Part shown: piece after piece, positions 54,294-64,000 of the stretch
Layout: each line of letters begins with the position of its first letter
How positions within the stretch are numbered: the first letter of the stretch is position 1
Origin: Kitagawia praeruptora
Taxonomy: Eukaryota; Streptophyta; Magnoliopsida; Apiales; Apiaceae
Assembly (NCBI GenBank): GCA_037693485.1
Contig: CM075351.1
Location: 13,077,001 to 13,141,000 of the forward strand
Direction of reading: 5' to 3'
DNA length: 64,000 bases
Translations under genes and position numbers: made by a program
The notes under the pieces: generated by a model
The model's input: the letters and a program-made list of their open reading frames with translations, nothing else
What the model was told of the DNA's origin: nothing
Database searches by the model: none

Positions 54294-54962
54294 CTATTCA
54301 GGATGAGGTCTTAGAACAAAGCACTTGCAGCCAAACACATGTAAATGCTTCAGACTTGGCTTTTTCTCCTTGATCATCTGATAAGGAGTCACACCATGTC
54401 TGTTGATTAGTGTGATGTTCTGAGTGTAGCATGCTGTGTTGACTGCTTCTGCCCAGAAATATGTAGGTAATTTAGCTTCTTCCAACATAGTTCTGCCAGC
54501 TTCAATAAGAGTCCCGTTCTTTCTTTCAACTACTCCATTTTGCTGGGGTGTGCCAGGAGCAGAGAATTGTTGAACTATTCCTTTGTATTTGCAGAACTCT
54601 TCCATCACTGAATTTTTGAATTCAGTCCCATTATCACTTGTCAGAATCTTCACTTTATATTCTGTGCCAGTTCCTATGAGCCTCACATGGTCCAGCAGTA
54701 TTGCAGCAGTTTCATCTTTTCTGTGCAGAAAATACACCCAGGTAAATCTAGTATATTCATCAACAATGACTAGAGTATACCTTTTCTTACTGATGGACAT
54801 AATATTCATTGGTCCAAACAAGTCAAGGTGAAGCATGTGATATGGTTCATTAATTGAGGATTCAGATTTACTCTTGAATGATGTCCTTCTCTGTTTAGCC
54901 TTCTGACAAGCATCACAGAGTCCATCAGGAGTATACAATGCCTTTGGTAATCCTCTTACCAA
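54294..54962 (-). pseudogene. pol: Integrase part of pol, decayed SIRE element
   Basis: The segment has LHLDLFGPMNIMS, TSDNGTEFKNS and QNGVVERKNGTLIEAGRTML, so all three integrase acidic residues are present. It ends at an in-frame TAG (54294-54296) and resumes in the same frame as the reverse transcriptase segment, a simple nonsense mutation. The open frame extends upstream beyond the listed start to about 55150 and includes the pre-integrase WHKKLSHLN motif. Confidence 0.85.
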
Positions 54963-55126
54963 ATCTTTCTTAACCAGCTCATTTATGTTGTTGAAGTTGA
55001 GATGAGAGAGCTTCTTGTGCCAATTCCAACTTTCATCTACAGAGGCTTTGCTGATGAGGCATGTAGCTGGACCATCAGTTTTAGTGTAGACATTGGCTTC
55101 ATAAATGTTACCATGTCTTAGGCCTG

Positions 55127-55441
55127 TTAAGACAACTCTTCCCGAAGCTTTTCTGATAACTTCAAATGAGTGTCATTGAAGTTGACATGATAACCTCTAT
55201 CTGTGATTTGACTAACACTTAGCAGATTGTGTTTGAGTCCTTTCACCAGAGCTACTTTTTCAATGATGACATTTCCAATTACAATACTGCCATATCCCAA
55301 AGTTTGTCCAATGTTGCCATCTCCATAAGACACAATTGGGCCAGCCTTCTCCTCAAATTCTGATAGCAAGGTTTTGTCTCCAGTCATGTGCACAGAGCAT
55401 CCACTATCCATGACTAACACATTTTTCTTTTTACCCTGCAA
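55127..55441 (-). pseudogene. pol: Protease part of pol, decayed SIRE element
   Basis: It begins MQGKKKNVLVMDSGCSVHMT with the aspartic protease DSG triad and GLKHNLLSVSQITDRGYHV. A small indel near 55155 throws the frame into a stop at 55127, while the integrase frame carries on. The start follows a CAG|GG junction after the gag stop, comparable with the gag-pol boundary of the young element. Confidence 0.82.
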
Positions 55442-55458
55442 TCAGAATCACAAAGAAC

Positions 55459-57554
55459 TCAGTTAGAATTTTTAAGAACCCACACTTGTTGGGTTCTCTT
55501 TTCATGCAACTTAATATTTTTAGCAGCAGAAGTCTTTTTCTTATCAGATGCATGCATAGAATTCAAGTTCTTTGTTTTTCCAAAATTTGCACTTTTATTA
55601 AACTTAGGCAAAGGTTCATAATAATTGTAGTACAAATTATGGTATTCTTCACATGTATAAATAGAATGCCATTTACTGCCACAGTGAAAACAGGGATTCT
55701 GTGGTTTATAAAATACTGATTTACTCCTAATGTCAGACTTAGGAATTACAGTAGCCTTCTTTTTACTCCTCCTGCAGTCAATAGCAAGATGATTAGAGTT
55801 ACCACAGTTAAAACAAACTTTCCTTGGTGCATTTGGAATATACTTATAATTATTCTCCTTGTTTATTCCAACTTTACCATTCTTGTTTCTTTTGACAGTT
55901 GGGACTCTCTCTCTATCTGTTACATCACAGATTTTGTCCCTCAATTGTTTTTTAGACAAAAGACCTACATTCCTGTTCTTGACAGTCCTAGTCTCTGAAT
56001 GATGTGTGGAAGTGGATCCCTTTTCTGAAGTAGATTTGGGATTTTCTGGATACACACAATTAACAGGTTTTAACTTGGTTTTTGTACTGTCTGTAACATA
56101 TCTGTAGGTTTTTGGATTTGTTGAGTCATCAACAACAACTCTTCCTGGTTTTGTTGTTTCATCAGTAACAACTTTACCTTTCTTTTTCTCATTCTCTGGC
56201 TTATAACCTAGACACTCTTTCCAGTTTTTATCTGTGATAATTTCATGAGTTTTTGTTCCAGAATGTGTCCAAGTTCTGAGTTTTTCATTAGCATCCTTAA
56301 GTTGCATTTCAAGTTCATTACATTTAAACTCCATTTCAAGTTTCATGTGTTTAGCATTATCACATTATGCTTGTACTTCATGCATGAACAGTAACTCAGA
56401 TTCTAGATGATCATTTCTCTTTGCAATCTCTGCCATTTCAGATTTTAGTATTTTCAAGATATTGACTCCTAAAACTAATATGTAGAGATTTTAAAAAGGA
56501 TCTTAGCTTAGAGACACTATCAGTATCAAAATCAAACAAAATTTCAGATACCTTATTTTCAGCAGCAGAAGTCTCATCAGTATTAGCCATCAAAGCATAA
56601 TTCACTTTCTCTTCTTCAGAGTCAGATGAAGAGTCCATCCAGTCCTTACTTGAAGAGATGAGAGCTTTGGTCTTGGTCCTCTTGCACTCAGTTGCAAAGT
56701 GACCCATTCCATCACAGTTGTAGCATCTGACTTTTGACTTGTCAAACTTGCTGCTTTTGTCTTCTTTCATCTTGTATCTGTCTTTGTCAGTATTGGAGAA
56801 TTTCTTCTGAAATTTACCTTGCTTCCTAGCCTTTCTGAATTTCATCTTCTTGAAGCCCTTGACTATCATAGCAACCATCTCCATCATATCAGAATCAGTA
56901 GAGTCATCATCAGTATCAGTATCAGACTTACCATCAGTATCTGATGATGAGTCATCAGGAATTAATTCCATAACTCTGCTCTTTCTGCTAGAGACCTCCT
57001 TAGCTTTTCCTTTTGATTCTGATTCAACATTCAAAGCGACAGATTTTGCCTTGACATTCTTCTTATTCTTTCTTTGTTGAACCTCAAGATCATAGGTTCT
57101 AAGCATCCCATAAACTTCATCAAGAGACAGCATCTTCAGATCATATTGATGCCTTATGATTGAAGCTTGAGTATCCCACTCCTCAGTTAGAGCTCTGAGA
57201 AACTTGGTGTTTGAGTCCTCTGGATCATACTCTTTGCCAACTAGTGATAGATTGTTCAGTAAAGTCAAGAATCTATCATACATATCAGTCAGGCTTTCAT
57301 CAGATTTGGCATCGAACTGCTCATATTCCTGAATCAACAGAGCCCTTCTGTTTCTTTTGATAGATTCAGTACCTTGACATTGAGTTTCCAAAGTATCCCA
57401 AATTTCCTTTGCAGTCCTGCATGTCATTACTCTGTTTGACATGACATTATCAAGACTGTTATGCAAAATATTTTTCACCTTTGCATCTTTGAGCACTTGA
57501 GCCTTTTCTTCCGGTGTCCATTCACTTTTTGCCTTCACGACATAGTGAAAAACT
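55459..57554 (-). pseudogene. gag: Gag of decayed SIRE element, cut by element B
   Basis: There are two open pieces: 57554-56438 (Gag core KEIWDTLETQCQGTESIKRN, first knuckle CYNCDGMGHFATEC) and 56346-55459 (knuckles CFNCGNSNHLAIDC and CFHCGSKWHSIYTC). A frameshift and a stop near 56360-56430 separate them. The sequence is open up to 57554, where the LTR of element B begins. The first about 100 residues of Gag are missing and should lie beyond element B. Three CCHC motifs is one more than in the young element. Confidence 0.85.
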
Positions 57555-59047
57555 TGTTATGCAAAATTACGCAAGCGCACGTTGTCACAAGTAATATATG
57601 ATTAAATCAAGTTCGTTCCCACAGAGATCTAGAATGGTGTTCAATTCAATTAATGTACCTATGCACCGATGTATGGTTTTTATCCACTGCTAAGACAAAT
57701 AACAAATTGGATTTTTATTAACTACTAAATTAATTATCAAACTAAAGATTAACTAATTAAAGAGCTTAAAGTCGAATTACTAATATGAGAATAAAACATG
57801 GAATCCTAGTTTCATCATCTACTTCACTTAGAGTTGCAGCCTTTAATTAAAACATGTGATGGTTTTGATATCTGATCGAATAACACGAAAAGAGTAAAAG
57901 TTACCTCTCGGTATACTAGTACCAATCTACGCATACATCCACAAAAGAGATAGAAGATGAGTAGGCACCTATTATGTTTAGACCCTATATCTCTATAGAA
58001 TTTGAAAACATAAAGGTTGAAGCACAAGTTATCCACTTAGATCACATAGGGCAGCATAATATATCTCTATTTACGCCACAAATCATGATGCTTAACATCA
58101 ACCTATCCTATGCTAGCATGGCAAGTTCTAAATCTCAAGATCCACTCTCGTTTAGCAAGAGATTAACAATTCAATTTAGATGTTAGCTACGCATCTAAAA
58201 GCATTAAGATTAACCATACGAGGATATCAGTATTCACCACACATAAATCTTTAAGGCATGCAAACTACTAAGCTACATAGATAAATCCACTAGGATCCCA
58301 CGACAACGATTAGCCCATAATTGAACCGTTCATCGTCATGGGATTTGATAAAAACATGATATAAAACAAGATATGGATAAAAGAAGTAATTATATAAATA
58401 AAACAAATAATTAAGAAAACAAATCTATAATCCAAAATAACAAAAAAGATGAAGTAGATCTAGATCCGTTGCTTGTCACGAGCGTTGAATCCTTCTCTCC
58501 TTTTCTCCCTTGCAGATCTAAGCTGGTTACAATAATAAAGCTATGATATTGTGTGTATCTCTATTACAATGGTAGGATGTGTTTAAATAGGCTCTAAAAG
58601 TCTTGCCCAACAAGAAAATACCAAAATAGAATTATAATAGAATTTCTGCAAGATACGTTTCCTAAACTGATTCTGTTTTTTTAAGGAAAATTCGTGGCTG
58701 ACTTTTTTCTTCAGTTTTTCTGGAACGTTCCAAACGTAATTGGACCTCTGGACCACCTTAGAATGATAGAGAATCTCGTTATCTTCGCGTGGACTGCTTA
58801 CGGGCTGAAAACAGACTTATAGAACTTAAGATATGGCCCAAACAGTGTAGACTGCGCAACCCTTCTTAAAAATCCGAATTTTAATCAATTAATTCCCAAA
58901 AAATAATAGAAGCATCCACCTTAGTCAACATTCTCGTAAATCTGCACAACTAAGCAAAACACATCAAAACTACAAGAAACTTGAGTCCAAGACAATCAAT
59001 TTAAGCCGATTTAGAACGTTCCAAGTGGATATAAAATCCACTTATCA
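57555..59047 (-). repeat. 3' LTR of Athila-like element B
   Basis: On the minus strand it runs TGATAAGTGGATTTTATATC to TTTTGCATAACA, 1493 bp. It is recognisably the same LTR family as in element A, but about 220 bp shorter. Confidence 0.88.
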
Positions 59048-59060
59048 CACCCCCAAACTT
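59048..59060 (-). other. Polypurine tract of element B
   Basis: AAGTTTGGGGGTG on the minus strand directly precedes the 3' LTR. Confidence 0.82.
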
Positions 59061-60848
59061 AAACCGATGTTTGTCCTCAAGCATAAACAATTACAACTAA
59101 CTAACTAGTACCACTTCCGTAGGTGATCACGGTTGCATTTGGCATATGCAACAAGCCCTTTAAACCCCTAGGCAGCCCTAGTGGACGAGTAAGGTCTCGT
59201 GAGGGCCTATAGCGAATGTACCCACAAAATCCATTTAACCTAATGCAATGCAATGCATGAATGCAACTAATATGCAAATGCAATTAATCTAATCTACCAT
59301 ACCTTCAAATCCTCTCATGCCATATCAACTTAAGAATCAAAGTAAATACGCAATGTCTTGGTGTCGAAAGTGCAAGTATCCACATAGTCTACTCAATGAA
59401 CATGCATAAGTTCTCACAATCCCATGTCAAGTGTAAGAATAAGTTAGTAAACATGCTAAGCCTACAAGAGTACATCTTTGAGACAACACTCGGGATCTCA
59501 TACGCAGGAACAAGCAAACACTCACAATCCACTCACAAAAGAATATTCACTTAAGAACAAGGGTAAGTGTATCACTCAATTCTAACAATATCATAAACAC
59601 GCTTGACATTTGATATCAATCTAACTCTTAACACAACATACATCAATGACGATAATCAAAAGGTCTTTATTCGGGTTGTAACGGGGCTAGGGACAAGGTA
59701 TGTCAAATAAGCCAAAACAAGTGAAGTGTCAAAAGCTAGTAAGTACCATAATACATCGTACACAACACCATATTTCCCCCCACATAATTTTTACTAAAGC
59801 AAACACTCGACTCGTCGACTGAAATAGGAACGCAACAAACACAAACATGCTCTCATAATATTTTTTTTTCTCTTTTTTTTTGTTTTTTTTTGTTTTTTTT
59901 TCGAGAGCTAAATATAACACAAACAATAACAATGATCCCACGAATTTATTACATATGCCGACTATCAAGTAAACAAACTCAATTTTCAATATTTCCCCCA
60001 AAAGTATGACCAACAATAAACCCTCCTTGCACACCTTATTACTCCCTTAAGCACTCTACTAGCCTTTGACAATGTGGGTTCAAATTAATGTAAGGCCAAT
60101 ACAAGAAAAAAAATCTAGGCAAGTAATGTGGTATGTCACCGAAAAAATAGGATTAAGCTCAACGGGTTAACTAATTGATCATGTAAACATTGTGTGGTAA
60201 TATGGGAAAATATGTGGTTATTCCTAATTGCCTTTATCATTTTAATCGTCAAATAATGTCATGCGTTTCAAGAAAGACCTCAAACAACTGCTAGCAATGC
60301 AAACAATCCGTGGACACTCAAGCAAACGAATAAATTGCAAATATGCAATATGCAATAAGGCTCAAAATCTCACTTGGTGGAAAAACATACTCAATCCCAA
60401 GCAAACATCTCTCTAACGCACCAACTTGTATTCAAAGCATGCAAACTAAATCATCTTGCACATATTCATGTCCTTCTAATCACTTACAACATTCAATAAG
60501 TCTACTAGCTTCAACTTACTAGTGTATGTGTGTGCACAAGAACAAAGCATATCACTTCTCAATCAAAAGCGTCAACAACACAAAATTCCTATCAAGCATG
60601 GGTGCAAATGCAAACTATTATGAACTCACATGATATACGAACATAAAAAACAGAATGTCCTATATGAAACAAACGTAGTTAACACAAACAATAAATGCAT
60701 AATTTACTACTACTAATATGCAAGCATGAAATCCTACATGAACAAATAATACAACAACAACTACTAATCCCTCAAACCACCCCCAAACTTAAAATATTCA
60801 ATGTCCTCATTGAATGGAAGTAAATACAAGGGATAGTAGAAAACATAC

Positions 60849-60923
60849 CTGCTCGTCCTCATCCTCCTCGAATGAATCTGGTGGAGGATACTGCTTACGA
60901 GCTCCATAGATTGGCCACCTTGC
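60849..60923 (-). other. Exon-like 25-codon segment in element B
   Basis: On the minus strand a segment of exactly 75 bp lies between an acceptor-like TTGTAGTATTCAG and a donor-like GTATGTTTT. It encodes ARWPIYGARKQYPPPDSFEE followed by DEDEQ. Length divisible by three, both splice borders and protein-like composition suggest a small exon. Its origin is unknown. It belongs to the part missing from element A. Confidence 0.35.
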
Positions 60924-61104
60924 CTGAATACTACAAAACCCACAATTTACAAGAACACAAATTCGTAATAAAAATAAGATTAGAGAAAAAGATTTACCCA
61001 ATACGAATCAAAGAGGTGAACTTGCAATTAATTCCTCTTTAGAATTGAATTTTTTAGAGATTTAAATAAAATAGAAGAGGAATTGGATTTGTATGTATAG
61101 GTGG

Positions 61105-61108
<4 letters not shown>

Positions 61109-61170
<62 letters not shown>

Positions 61171-61292
61171 TAAATAATAATACTAAATATAATAATAATA
61201 AATAATAATAATAAAATAATAATCATAAATAATAAATATGAATAATAATAATAATAATAATAAAAATATGAATAAAATAATAATAATAACAA

Positions 61293-61345
<53 letters not shown>
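61109..61345. repeat. (ATT)n/(AAT)n microsatellite tract
   Basis: Long imperfect AAT trinucleotide runs over about 240 bp. The Tyr/Leu-rich ORFs called here are products of the repeat. Confidence 0.95.
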
Positions 61346-61348
<3 letters not shown>

Positions 61349-61499
61349 TGAATTAGAATAGAAAAAGGTTTAGAATTTTTGAGAAAAGATGGGGGTTTTT
61401 GAAATAGAAATAGGATTAGAATAGGTTTAGAAAGGAGAGTATAAAAAGAATGGGGTGAAGAAATTTTTTTTTTATATGTACAACAGCCAACACGCAGCA

Positions 61500-61690
61500 C
61501 AACAGTGAACAGGCTGACAATTTTTTGATCTCCTGGAACAAGCGCTAGTTGCGCGCGTGGGAGGCAATTTTCCTGGAGTCCAGACACGCTAATGCAACTT
61601 GCGCGACAGAGGGGCAAGCTGCCTCAAGGTCAGATGCGCATGCGCAAGTTGCGCAACAGGCGCGCAATCTGCCCTGAAACGCAGCTTCCT
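61500..61690. repeat. GC-rich block with GCGCAAGTTGCGC-type palindromes
   Basis: Repeated short words such as TTGCGCGC, ACTTGCGCGAC, GCGCAAGTTGCGCAA and GGCGCGCAA occur in an otherwise AT-rich element. They form several overlapping inverted repeats. The theme recalls the GCAGACTGCGCCA units in the LTR of element A. Function unknown. Confidence 0.55.
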
Positions 61691-61843
61691 CCTGCGTGAC
61701 ACACCAAAAATCCGATTTTTTTGATTTTTTTTTTCTTTTTTTCACACAACACTCAATTTTTTTTTTCCTTCCTACACTAATGCATGGGTTGCCTCCCACC
61801 AAGCGCTTCTTTAACGTCAATAGCTTGACATTACTTCCTCAAC

Positions 61844-62770
61844 TCATGGCGGTTTCAAAAGAATAACTGAACCGTTCTCAACAGACAAGCCATTCATACG
61901 AACGTTGACATCTTGATTGCTTGCTTTCCACAAATCACTTCCATCAGATTTCAACCTAATTTTACTACCCAACGGCCAAATCTTCTTCTTTTTCTTCTTC
62001 ACACCTCTCAGGTGCTTCTCCGACTCTACCAGCTGAACTAAAATTTCTTCTTCCTTATCATCGGTCTTCCACCTTCGCAACACGTTATCATGCCCCTCTT
62101 CAAAAATCACTATCTCATTATTTAAAAGGACATACCTCAAATGTGGTGGAAGTTTCCCAAGCTTTACTTTCGAAATATCACGAACCGAAGAACTGTCAAT
62201 GGAATCACTGATAGGATGCTTTAGCACATGCATGTCAGATTTTTCACTCAATAACTGATCAAACTTCTTTCTCTGACCCGTATCAACTATTTCCACACTG
62301 CAACACTCTTCATCCTCTGTCGGAAATTTCATTGCCTTGAACACATTAAAGGTGACACTCTGATCTTGCACCCTCATTGTAAGCTCTCCTTTTTGCACAT
62401 CAATCAAAGTCTTTCCTGTAGCCAAGAACGGTCTTCCCAAGATTATGGGAATCTTCTTATCTTCTTCGAAATCCAAGATAACAAAATCAGCAGGAAATAT
62501 GAGTTTATCAACTTTCACCAAAACGTCCTCCACTATGCCTCTAGGATATGTGATAGATCGATCAGCCAACTGCAAAGAGATGTTAGTTGACTTTGGCTCC
62601 GGTAGACCAAGTTGCTTAAAAACAGACAAGGGCATGAGATTAATACTAGCTCCCAAATCACACAAACACTTGCTGAATGAAAGATTGCCAATAGTGCATG
62701 GAATAGTAAAGCTTCCTGGATCCTTAAGTTTAGGAGGCAATTTCTGTTGCAACACTGCACTGCACTGCAC
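61844..62770 (-). CDS. Aspartic protease domain of element B
   Basis: It reads KLPPKLKDPGSFTIPCTIGN, then CDLGASINLMPLSVFKQLGL and ILDFEEDKKIPIILGRPFLA. This is the same Athila/Tat Gag-Pro protease domain as in element A, with the correct sequence across the place where A lost a base. It is out of frame with upstream gag because of a 5-base expansion in a CACTG repeat (62753-62772). It ends SVILLKPP with a stop. Confidence 0.85.
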   Translation of the reverse strand: MQCSAVLQQKLPPKLKDPGSFTIPCTIGNLSFSKCLCDLGASINLMPLSVFKQLGLPEPKSTNISLQLADRSITYPRGIVEDVLVKVDKLIFPADFVILDFEEDKKIPIILGRPFLATGKTLIDVQKGELTMRVQDQSVTFNVFKAMKFPTEDEECCSVEIVDTGQRKKFDQLLSEKSDMHVLKHPISDSIDSSSVRDISKVKLGKLPPHLRYVLLNNEIVIFEEGHDNVLRRWKTDDKEEEILVQLVESEKHLRGVKKKKKKIWPLGSKIRLKSDGSDLWKASNQDVNVRMNGLSVENGSVILLKPP

Positions 62771-62772
62771 TC

Positions 62773-64000
62773 CTCTATCAATGCCACTGTTTCAAATTCT
62801 TCCAACCTTTTCTTTTTCGAAAGGATATCCTTCATAAACTTGACATAGCTCGGCATCTGCGCTAATGCGTCAGCGAAAGGAATATTAATGGACAATTTCT
62901 TGAAGACGTCCAAAAATTTCTGAAGTTGCCTTTCTTTACTTTGCTGCACGCGTCGAGGAAATGGAGGAGGCGGAAAAATCTGATTATTCTTTGAAGATTG
63001 CTCCGGAGTAGCTTTAACAAGTTTCTTGCTCTTCTCACCATCAAGCTGATCAGCCACTAAATCAGATTTTTCAATTACTGGCACTGCAGATTTTTCAACC
63101 TGCTGATTCTGAACATCCTCATCTTCTTCAGTTGTTACATTAGGACTTCTCTTGACTTTTCCAGATCTCAAAGTAACTACATTGACCTGTTCTTTGCTTT
63201 CCCTTCTGCCTGGATTAGTCTCTGTATCACTAGGAAGAGTTCCTTGTGGTCTTCTAAATAAAGCACTTGCAATCTGTCCCAACTGGCTCTCGAAGATCTT
63301 TTGAGAAGCTTGCAGATTCTTCACCATCATCCTCAAATCATCCATCTCTGATTTTTCATTAAAAGATTGCCCCACATGAGACTGGGGCTGTTGTTGCTGA
63401 AATCCCGGAGGTTGATATGGTGCCCTTGGAGCGTAAGGCTGTTGATAGCCTTGATTGAATGGCTTTGCTTGCTGATAAGGTTGTTGTGCACTTTGATTGT
63501 TGCTCCAGCTGAAGTTGGGATGATTCCTGTTATTAGGATGATAAGTAACTGGAACTGGTGCATTAGATCGCTGGAAATTACTCACGAACTGTGCTGATTC
63601 AGAAGAGATAGCACACTGATTTGTCTCATGTGCGCCCGCACATAACTCACAAACACTAGCCACCTGCTGAACTCCATAATTAGCAAGAGAATCCACTTTC
63701 ATAGCAAGAGCCTTCAACTGAGCCGTAATCATTGCAGCTGTATCTACTTCCATAATTCCTGCTGTCTTGCCTTGAGATAGCCTTTGGGTTGGATTTTGAT
63801 ATTCATTAGCAACCATCTTCTCTATAAGTTCATAAGCTTCATCATAGCTCTTCGCCCACAGAGCTCCACCTGATGCTGCATCTAGCAAGGGCCTAGACTG
63901 TGCTCCCAACCCATTGTAGAACCCATTAATAACCATCCAATCAGGCATGCCATGATGAGGACACTTCCTTAGCATCTCCTTGTAGCATTCCCAAGCCTCA
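62773..64000 (-). CDS. gag: Gag of Athila-like element B, 5' end off window
   Basis: The open frame runs from the window edge. It includes the end of the Gag domain (CPHHGMPDWMVINGFYNGLG), the knuckle CELCAGAHETNQC, the Gln/Pro/Tyr-rich linker and SKKKRLEEFETVALIEECSA. Downstream of about 62773 the frame shifts because AGTGC is present one extra time; the out-of-frame tail runs on to 62533 and is not real coding. In element A this boundary is intact at this spot but broken 40 bases later. Confidence 0.85.

Larger units (their letters stand above)
45228..57554 (-). mobile_element. Decayed SIRE-type Ty1/copia element, nested
   Basis: The element is on the minus strand: gag (57554-55459), protease, integrase, reverse transcriptase-RNase H (to 52206), spacer, long third ORF (50982-45810), polypurine tract, 501-bp 3' LTR (45728-45228). 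It has the same layout as the young element at 11723, but the sequence is well diverged and the LTR unrelated. It entered the 3' LTR of element A after AATTT (45223-45227). Its gag is cut at 57554 by element B, so its 5' LTR lies outside the window. Several stops, frameshifts and an RNase H deletion make it defective. Confidence 0.88.
59061..61843 (-). other. Non-coding 3' half of element B
   Basis: It is collinear with 42687-44550 of element A, except for about 60850-61790, which A lacks. It contains the conserved GTGGGAGGCAACCCATG near 61785-61800, a T-rich run at about 59870-59900 and a second AAGTTTGGGGG tract near 60780-60790. No retroelement enzyme domain is present. Confidence 0.7.
57555..64000 (-). 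mobile_element. Athila-like gag-protease-only element B, partial
   Basis: It lies on the minus strand: gag (64000 to about 62770), protease, 2.8 kb of non-coding sequence, polypurine tract, 3' LTR. It is a relative of element A, with a diverged LTR and about 930 bp of extra sequence in the 3' non-coding part. Its 3' LTR joins the gag of the decayed SIRE element directly, so it inserted there. The likely target duplication is AAACT (57550-57554). The 5' end is outside the window. Like A it has no reverse transcriptase or integrase in the visible part. Confidence 0.88.

Noticed and set aside
57824..58186. Possible tRNA or other RNA gene in intergenic and LTR stretches
   Set aside because: I looked for tRNA-like A and B boxes and cloverleaf-forming sequence in the non-coding stretches and found nothing convincing by eye. 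The only tRNA-related sequences seen are the primer binding sites.
61062..61617. ORFs rich in Tyr, Leu and Ile near the AAT tract
   Set aside because: They are translations of a trinucleotide microsatellite plus adjacent low-complexity sequence.

Overview
The window is nuclear DNA of a flowering plant, very probably a eudicot. It is AT-rich and intron-bearing, and most of its length is transposable elements of plant-specific families. I cannot name the species from the sequence. No complete cellular gene is present. Host coding traces are two importin-alpha-like exons (1601-1959) and helicase-type exons that appear to have been captured by a Helitron.

1-2427: AT-rich host sequence with the importin-alpha-like remnant. 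2428-11359: three Helitrons on the minus strand. Each younger one is inserted at the same A/T step inside the 5' terminus of the older one, and each insertion leaves a hexamer footprint. The stack carries hAT-, Stowaway- and unclassified MITE insertions. 11360-11722: host and repeat flank.

11723-25867: a complete and apparently very young Ty1/copia retrotransposon of the SIRE/Maximus type, 14.1 kb. It has 1.29-kb LTRs differing at about two bases, a perfect CATTT target duplication, intact gag and pol, and an uninterrupted 1584-residue third ORF after pol. An 11-bp TTCGA-NNNN-TC motif is repeated many times in the LTRs. It recurs, mostly inverted, in the pol-ORF3 spacer.

25868-31011: tandem Helitron 5' ends, Helitron fragments and Stowaway MITEs. 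31012-36480: a 5.5-kb Helitron containing a foldback MITE with a 10-bp target duplication and captured exons, including two adjacent DExH-box RNA helicase exons broken by a frameshift. 36481-38132: AT-rich sequence with nothing recognised.

38133-64000: a retrotransposon nest. An Athila-like Ty3/gypsy element that carries only gag and protease (element A, plus strand) is interrupted in its 3' LTR by an older, decayed SIRE-type copia element (minus strand). That copia element is in turn interrupted in gag by a second gag-protease-only Athila-like element (element B, minus strand), which runs off the window. The decayed copia element contains a small plus-strand gene-like unit, antisense to the element, between pol and ORF3. 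Elements A and B carry different frameshifts at the same gag-protease boundary, so both look dependent on proteins supplied in trans.

The features most likely to be undescribed are the motif array of the young SIRE element with its inverted counterpart, the antisense unit in the older SIRE element, and the regular re-use of one insertion step by serial Helitrons.
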